The notes under the pieces were generated by a model. That model worked only from the letters and a program-made list of their open reading frames with translations, did not search any database and was not told where the DNA came from. Of a DNA stretch of 8,673 nucleotides, positions 5,370 through 8,673 are shown in pieces. Origin of the DNA: Nitrososphaerales archaeon TH703. Lineage in GTDB: Archaea > Thermoproteota > Nitrososphaeria > Nitrososphaerales > Nitrososphaeraceae. Both the position numbers and the translations under genes were made by a program. Location of the stretch: the NCBI GenBank assembly GCA_014523525.1, contig JAATVL010000208.1, forward strand, positions 1-8,673, read 5' to 3'. Numbering within the stretch: position 1 is the stretch's first letter; each line of letters opens with the position of its first letter.

Positions 5370-6050
5370 GTGTCATTAGTTGAAGATGCGGTGAGGTTCC
5401 TAAGAAATCGGAAATTTATCTTGATTCACGATAGCGAATCTAGAGAAGACGAAGTTGATATGGTGAAGGCCGCCCAATATATCAATCCTCAAGATATTTC
5501 AACGATGCGAAATGACGCCGGTGGTCTTATCTGCCTTGCTATATCCGATGAAATTGCTTCAAAGTTGAAGTTAATATTTATGCATGATATACTGCATCTT
5601 GCATCCAAAAATAATCCCTCATTGTCAAAAATGGTAAATTCAATAGCTCCATATGGTGATAGACCCTCATTTTCAATTACCATAAATCATGTTGATACTT
5701 TTACAGGAATCACTGATATAGATAGAGCACTTACAATTACGAAGATGTCCGAAATATGTTCTGACATAGATAATTTTGGAAAATACGAATTTTCCAAGAA
5801 ATTTCGATCGCCGGGTCATGTACCAATATTAATTGCTGCCAAGGAGTTATTGAAAGAGAGATCGGGTCATACCGAACTCTCTATTCAATTAATGAAACTA
5901 GCAAATTTAATTCCAACAGTGGTAATTTGCGAAATGCTCGATTCTGATACAGGTGAGGCTTTAACGATTGAGAAAGCATCAGAATATTCCGCACGATATA
6001 AAATTCCATTAGTCGAATCTCTTCAAATAAAACAAACATGTGTGAACTGA
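5370..6050 (+). CDS. ribB: 3,4-dihydroxy-2-butanone 4-phosphate synthase
   Basis: RibB converts ribulose 5-phosphate into formate and 3,4-dihydroxy-2-butanone 4-phosphate, the four-carbon donor for lumazine synthesis, using Mg(II). The product is 226 residues from the GTG. Family motifs are the acidic catalytic loop DSESREDEVDM (conserved R-E-x-E-x-D), NDAGGLICLAIS, SFSITINHVDTFTGITDIDRA, the metal-binding RSPGHV, and GHTELSIQL near the C-terminus. It is a monofunctional RibB: there is no fused GTP cyclohydrolase II domain, in line with the separate archaeal GTP cyclohydrolase two genes on. I prefer GTG at 5370 to the upstream in-frame TTG at 5361. The resulting M-S-L-V-E-D-A-V start matches the length of methanococcal RibB, and TATATAATA sits 26 nt upstream. 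It is followed by ribH after 7 nt. Confidence 0.94.
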   Translation: MSLVEDAVRFLRNRKFILIHDSESREDEVDMVKAAQYINPQDISTMRNDAGGLICLAISDEIASKLKLIFMHDILHLASKNNPSLSKMVNSIAPYGDRPSFSITINHVDTFTGITDIDRALTITKMSEICSDIDNFGKYEFSKKFRSPGHVPILIAAKELLKERSGHTELSIQLMKLANLIPTVVICEMLDSDTGEALTIEKASEYSARYKIPLVESLQIKQTCVN

Positions 6051-6057
6051 GAATATA

Positions 6058-6507
6058 TTGAGAAGAATAAGATTAGCTATAGTCGTAGCTGAATTCAACC
6101 AAGAGATTACAAATAAAATGCTTTATACGGCCAAAAGTCATGCAAAAAATTTAAACATCCATGTAAAAAAGATATGCCAAGTACCAGGTACATTTGATAT
6201 GCCTTTAATGGTTGAAAAACTTCTTAAAAATGAACAAATAGATGCAATTGTTACACTAGGTGCAGTAATTAAGGGAGAAACAGGACATGATCTAGTTATA
6301 GCTAATAACACTGCAAGATTACTTGCCGATCTTTCTTTAAAATATCAAAAACCTGTTACACTTGGGATTACTGGTCCTGATATGACAGTAAAGCAGGCAA
6401 AGGAAAGAATCATCACTGTTCCTAAAAGGGCAGTTGAAGCAGCACATAAAATGGTAACAAGATTAAGAGAACTGGACGATAAAAAAGGTATGTATGGTCG
6501 TAAATGA
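6058..6507 (+). CDS. ribH: 6,7-dimethyl-8-ribityllumazine synthase
   Basis: Lumazine synthase condenses 5-amino-6-ribitylamino-uracil with 3,4-dihydroxy-2-butanone 4-phosphate to give 6,7-dimethyl-8-ribityllumazine, the substrate of riboflavin synthase. The 149-residue protein has the expected length and landmarks: AEFNQEIT (11-18; Phe13 would stack on the pyrimidine), VPGTFDMPL (42-50), GAVIKGETGHD (68-78; His77 is the family's catalytic base) and PVTLGITGPDMT (99-110). An amphipathic C-terminal helix typical of archaeal members follows. The enzymes form pentamers or 60-subunit shells; which applies here cannot be told. The start is TTG at 6058, supported by the position of the conserved first strand. 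It lies only 7 nt after the ribB stop, so the two are probably translationally coupled. Its TGA overlaps the ATG of arfA (ATGA). Confidence 0.94.
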   Translation: MRRIRLAIVVAEFNQEITNKMLYTAKSHAKNLNIHVKKICQVPGTFDMPLMVEKLLKNEQIDAIVTLGAVIKGETGHDLVIANNTARLLADLSLKYQKPVTLGITGPDMTVKQAKERIITVPKRAVEAAHKMVTRLRELDDKKGMYGRK

Positions 6508-7292
6508 CAATTCAAATTACCATTATAAAGATAGAAGGCTATGGTCCATGGACACTAAAGTTGGGAAGCGACAGAGAAGCACAATTACAGATATTTCAAG
6601 CAAAGTTATATTGCGATTTGCAAAAAATGTTCTCTAAAAGGGATGCCATTATTTACTTTAATAGATTTGATGAGCTAATTGCGATTACTAATGGACTATC
6701 TTTGGAGGATCATCTATCAATTGAACGGGAAATTAATGATTTGCATATGGACCTAAATATATCGATGTCTATCGGAACAGGTACGACTCCACTGGATGCA
6801 AATATTGCGGCGTATCATTCACGCAAAAATAACAACTTGTTAAACAAAAGCAGGTTGATATATGTAAATGATCAAGTTCAATCATTATATAATAATTCAA
6901 ATAAATTATCTTCAGGTATGTTCGCTCAGATTATACATCTCGATATAGATAATTCTAATAAAGTTAGTAACATGCTGTCTCCGTATGAAATTACAACAAG
7001 AATAATGAAAATATTTTCTAGTCTTATTGAATTATTTATTGAACAAAAATCCATGACTTTTTTTCTTGGTGGTGACAACTTTATGGTTATCTCTAATACC
7101 GTAACAAAAGATAAAGTTTCTCTAATAATTAGTAAAATTTATGAAAGTCAAAACATCAAACTAAACTGCGGGATTGGCGTTGCGCGTACTGGTAGGAAAG
7201 CAGTACAAGCTGCAACTGAAGCCTTAGATACAATTCGTAATTTAAGAGATGAAGGAAAAATTCAACATATATTCGAAATAAAATGGATCTAA
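6504..7292 (+). CDS. arfA: GTP cyclohydrolase III (GTP cyclohydrolase IIa, archaeal)
   Basis: ArfA opens the imidazole ring of GTP to give 2-amino-5-formylamino-6-ribosylamino-4(3H)-pyrimidinone 5'-phosphate and pyrophosphate, the first step of archaeal riboflavin (and, in some lineages, F420) synthesis. It replaces bacterial RibA but, unlike RibA, leaves the formyl group on. The 262-residue product matches the methanococcal enzyme in layout: MTIQITIIKIEGYGPWT at the start, RFDELIAITNG (54-64), HLDIDN, then FFLGGDNFMV. The GGDN motif lies in a fold related to nucleotidyl cyclases and GGDEF proteins and binds metal and nucleotide. GIGVARTG follows near the C-terminus. The ATG overlaps the ribH stop, and the 3' end overlaps the amidohydrolase gene by 10 nt, so the three are read from one message. 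Confidence 0.93.
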   Translation: MTIQITIIKIEGYGPWTLKLGSDREAQLQIFQAKLYCDLQKMFSKRDAIIYFNRFDELIAITNGLSLEDHLSIEREINDLHMDLNISMSIGTGTTPLDANIAAYHSRKNNNLLNKSRLIYVNDQVQSLYNNSNKLSSGMFAQIIHLDIDNSNKVSNMLSPYEITTRIMKIFSSLIELFIEQKSMTFFLGGDNFMVISNTVTKDKVSLIISKIYESQNIKLNCGIGVARTGRKAVQAATEALDTIRNLRDEGKIQHIFEIKWI

Positions 7293-8515
7293 TTATTAGG
7301 AACATTAGTCTATTTTTTGGAGAAAATCTCGATTATATAGATAAAGGGTACATAATCATTAACAGGGGAATAATAAAACGAGTCGGTAGTGGAGATTATG
7401 AAGGACGATATGATGACCCGATTTATGAAGGAGAAGGTATACTTGCATGCCCTGGATTTATTAATGCTCACACGCATATTGGTGATTCTTTTGGAAAGGA
7501 TATAGGTATTGATTCATCCTTTGAGACTAGAATTCATCCAATTCATGGTATCAAAAATAAGATTTTACAAAAGAGTGAGAGAAAACATCTAATCAATTTT
7601 ATGAGAAGTTCTGCGATATCTATGATGAGAAATGGTGTAGTTGTATTTGCAGATTTCAGAGAAGGCGGATTACAAGGAATAGATCAAATTAAAGAAGCGA
7701 CATCAGGATTATCTATCAAAAGTATCGTCTTAGGTAGACCAGAGTCCTACTACGATATTTCGCGAGACTTTTACAAAAATCGAAAATTTACACCGGACGT
7801 AATGAAATTGATTTGTAACATTCTGAATTTCGCTGATGGGTTAGGCGTCAGTGGAGCAAATGAAAATACTGACAGTTCATTGAACCAATATAGAGAAATA
7901 ATTCAGAAAAAATCTTTGGAAAAAAAATACTTAATAGGAATTCATGCTTCTGAATCACTTGAAACAGAAAAAAAGTCAATTACCGTAACGGGGAAAAGCG
8001 AAGTGCAGAGAATAATCGGAAACCTTTCACCAAACTTTATCGTTCATTTAACAAATGCATCAGATACGGACATCCAACTTGTTGCAAAGAAAAAAATCGG
8101 AATTGTTGTTTGCCCAAGAGCAAATAGTACGTTAGGGGTGGGAATACCAAAGATTGCCAGGATGCTAAGCTATGGATGTTGTATTGGCATTGGAACCGAC
8201 AACGTTATGATTAATTCGCCAGATATGTTTCGTGAATTAGATTATATCTGGAGCCTAACCAGAGCATTGGAGGATAAACCAATTCCTGCAAGAGAAATAT
8301 TAAAAATGGCAACTGTCAATGGGGCGAGAATCCTTGGCATTAATTCCGGGGCCATAATAACTGGTAGATCTGCAGACATGATTTTTATCGATAAGAATAA
8401 TCTGGATATTTCACCGATGTATGACCCACATACTTCTATAGTACATAGAGCAAATCCAAATTCGATACTAAATGTTATGATAGATGGTAAATTTGTCGAT
8501 GGGGACATAATTTAA
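7283..8515 (+). CDS. ATZ/TRZ-type amidohydrolase, candidate riboflavin-pathway deaminase
   Basis: This is a 410-residue metal-dependent hydrolase of the amidohydrolase superfamily, in the branch with guanine, cytosine and S-adenosylhomocysteine deaminases (COG0402-like). An N-terminal beta domain leads to a TIM barrel. Predicted metal and catalytic residues are all present: His63 and His65 in NAHTH, His221 and Glu224 in GIHASES, His255 in IVHLTN, and Asp306 in GIGTDN. The CPRANSTLGVG segment (277-287) is typical of the branch. No carboxylated-lysine site is evident, which argues against the dihydroorotase type. The gene overlaps arfA by 10 nt and abuts arfC, so a role in riboflavin synthesis is likely. 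The best candidates are deamination of the ribitylaminopyrimidine phosphate, for which I know of no assigned archaeal gene, or removal of the formyl group in place of ArfB. Family is firm; the reaction is inferred from context. Confidence 0.85.
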   Translation: MDLIIRNISLFFGENLDYIDKGYIIINRGIIKRVGSGDYEGRYDDPIYEGEGILACPGFINAHTHIGDSFGKDIGIDSSFETRIHPIHGIKNKILQKSERKHLINFMRSSAISMMRNGVVVFADFREGGLQGIDQIKEATSGLSIKSIVLGRPESYYDISRDFYKNRKFTPDVMKLICNILNFADGLGVSGANENTDSSLNQYREIIQKKSLEKKYLIGIHASESLETEKKSITVTGKSEVQRIIGNLSPNFIVHLTNASDTDIQLVAKKKIGIVVCPRANSTLGVGIPKIARMLSYGCCIGIGTDNVMINSPDMFRELDYIWSLTRALEDKPIPAREILKMATVNGARILGINSGAIITGRSADMIFIDKNNLDISPMYDPHTSIVHRANPNSILNVMIDGKFVDGDII

Positions 8516-8673
8516 TTGTATGTAATCTTAAATGCGGCGATGTCAATAGATGGTAAGATTTCTACTAGAAAGAACGATTCGGCAATTTCATCTAAACTAG
8601 ATTTGGTACGGGTTCACAAGTTAAGATCAACAGTTGATGGTATTGTGATAGGAATATCCACAGTGTTGGAGGA
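8516..8673 (+). CDS. arfC: 2,5-diamino-6-ribosylamino-pyrimidinone 5'-phosphate reductase, 3' end beyond window
   Basis: Only the first 52 codons are in the window. The sequence from TTG reads [17 protein letters not shown], followed by [18 protein letters not shown] and [13 protein letters not shown]. These are the N-terminal landmarks of the RibD C-terminal-domain reductases: M-S/T-x-D-G-K, I-S-x-x-x-D-L-x-R-V-H-K-x-R, and V-D-G-I-x-V/I-G-x-x-T-V. The close fit to the methanococcal protein indicates the standalone archaeal ArfC, which uses NAD(P)H to reduce the ribosyl side chain to ribityl before deamination. No RibD deaminase domain precedes it, so deamination must come from another protein. 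The TTG directly follows the TAA of the amidohydrolase gene with no gap, implying translational coupling. A full-length gene would need roughly 500 more bases beyond the edge. Confidence 0.9.
   Translation, partial: MYVILNAAMSIDGKISTRKNDSAISSKLDLVRVHKLRSTVDGIVIGISTVLE

Noticed and set aside
8242..8508. Minus-strand 88-codon ORF opposite the end of the amidohydrolase gene
   Set aside because: The plus strand is clearly coding there (TDN motif and conserved C-terminus); the reverse frame has no recognisable content.

Overview
The window looks like chromosomal DNA of a low-GC ammonia-oxidising archaeon (Nitrososphaerota/Thaumarchaeota, perhaps Nitrosocosmicus-like). The evidence is a PDCD5-family DNA-binding protein, archaeal GTP cyclohydrolase III and ArfC-type reductase, frequent TTG/GTG starts, AT-rich TATA boxes about 26 nt upstream of several start codons (leaderless-type transcription), and wide AT-rich gaps. 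The genus is an inference from composition.

Left part (1-2330, all + strand): a PDCD5-like gene; a medium-chain dehydrogenase/reductase (MDR) with a complete structural zinc site but no recognisable catalytic zinc site; and, 24 nt later, a CitE/HpcH-type lyase. The last two probably act on CoA thioesters, but their substrates cannot be read from sequence.

Middle part (2331-4700): sparse. It holds a short unknown protein and a winged-helix protein (+ strand), a convergent two-helix membrane protein (- strand), and about 500 nt in which I see no gene. Then come two small genes: a 59-codon ORF (+) resembling the first transmembrane segment of a ClC chloride channel, and a 44-residue CxxC/CxxC zinc-ribbon protein (-) preceded by a leaderless-type promoter.

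Right part (4711-8673, all + strand): a riboflavin biosynthesis cluster. Its order is riboflavin synthase (ribE), DHBP synthase (ribB), lumazine synthase (ribH), GTP cyclohydrolase III (arfA), an ATZ/TRZ-type amidohydrolase, and the start of the diaminopyrimidine reductase gene (arfC), cut by the window edge. From ribB on the genes are 7 nt apart, overlapping, or directly abutting. ArfA opens GTP, ArfC reduces the ribosyl side chain, RibB makes the four-carbon unit, RibH joins the halves and RibE dismutates lumazine to riboflavin.

The most interesting point is the amidohydrolase. It overlaps arfA and abuts arfC, and it has the metal-ligand pattern of heterocycle deaminases. To my knowledge the deaminase of the archaeal riboflavin pathway has no assigned gene, and no ArfB deformylase is visible here, so this protein is a strong candidate for one of those two steps.
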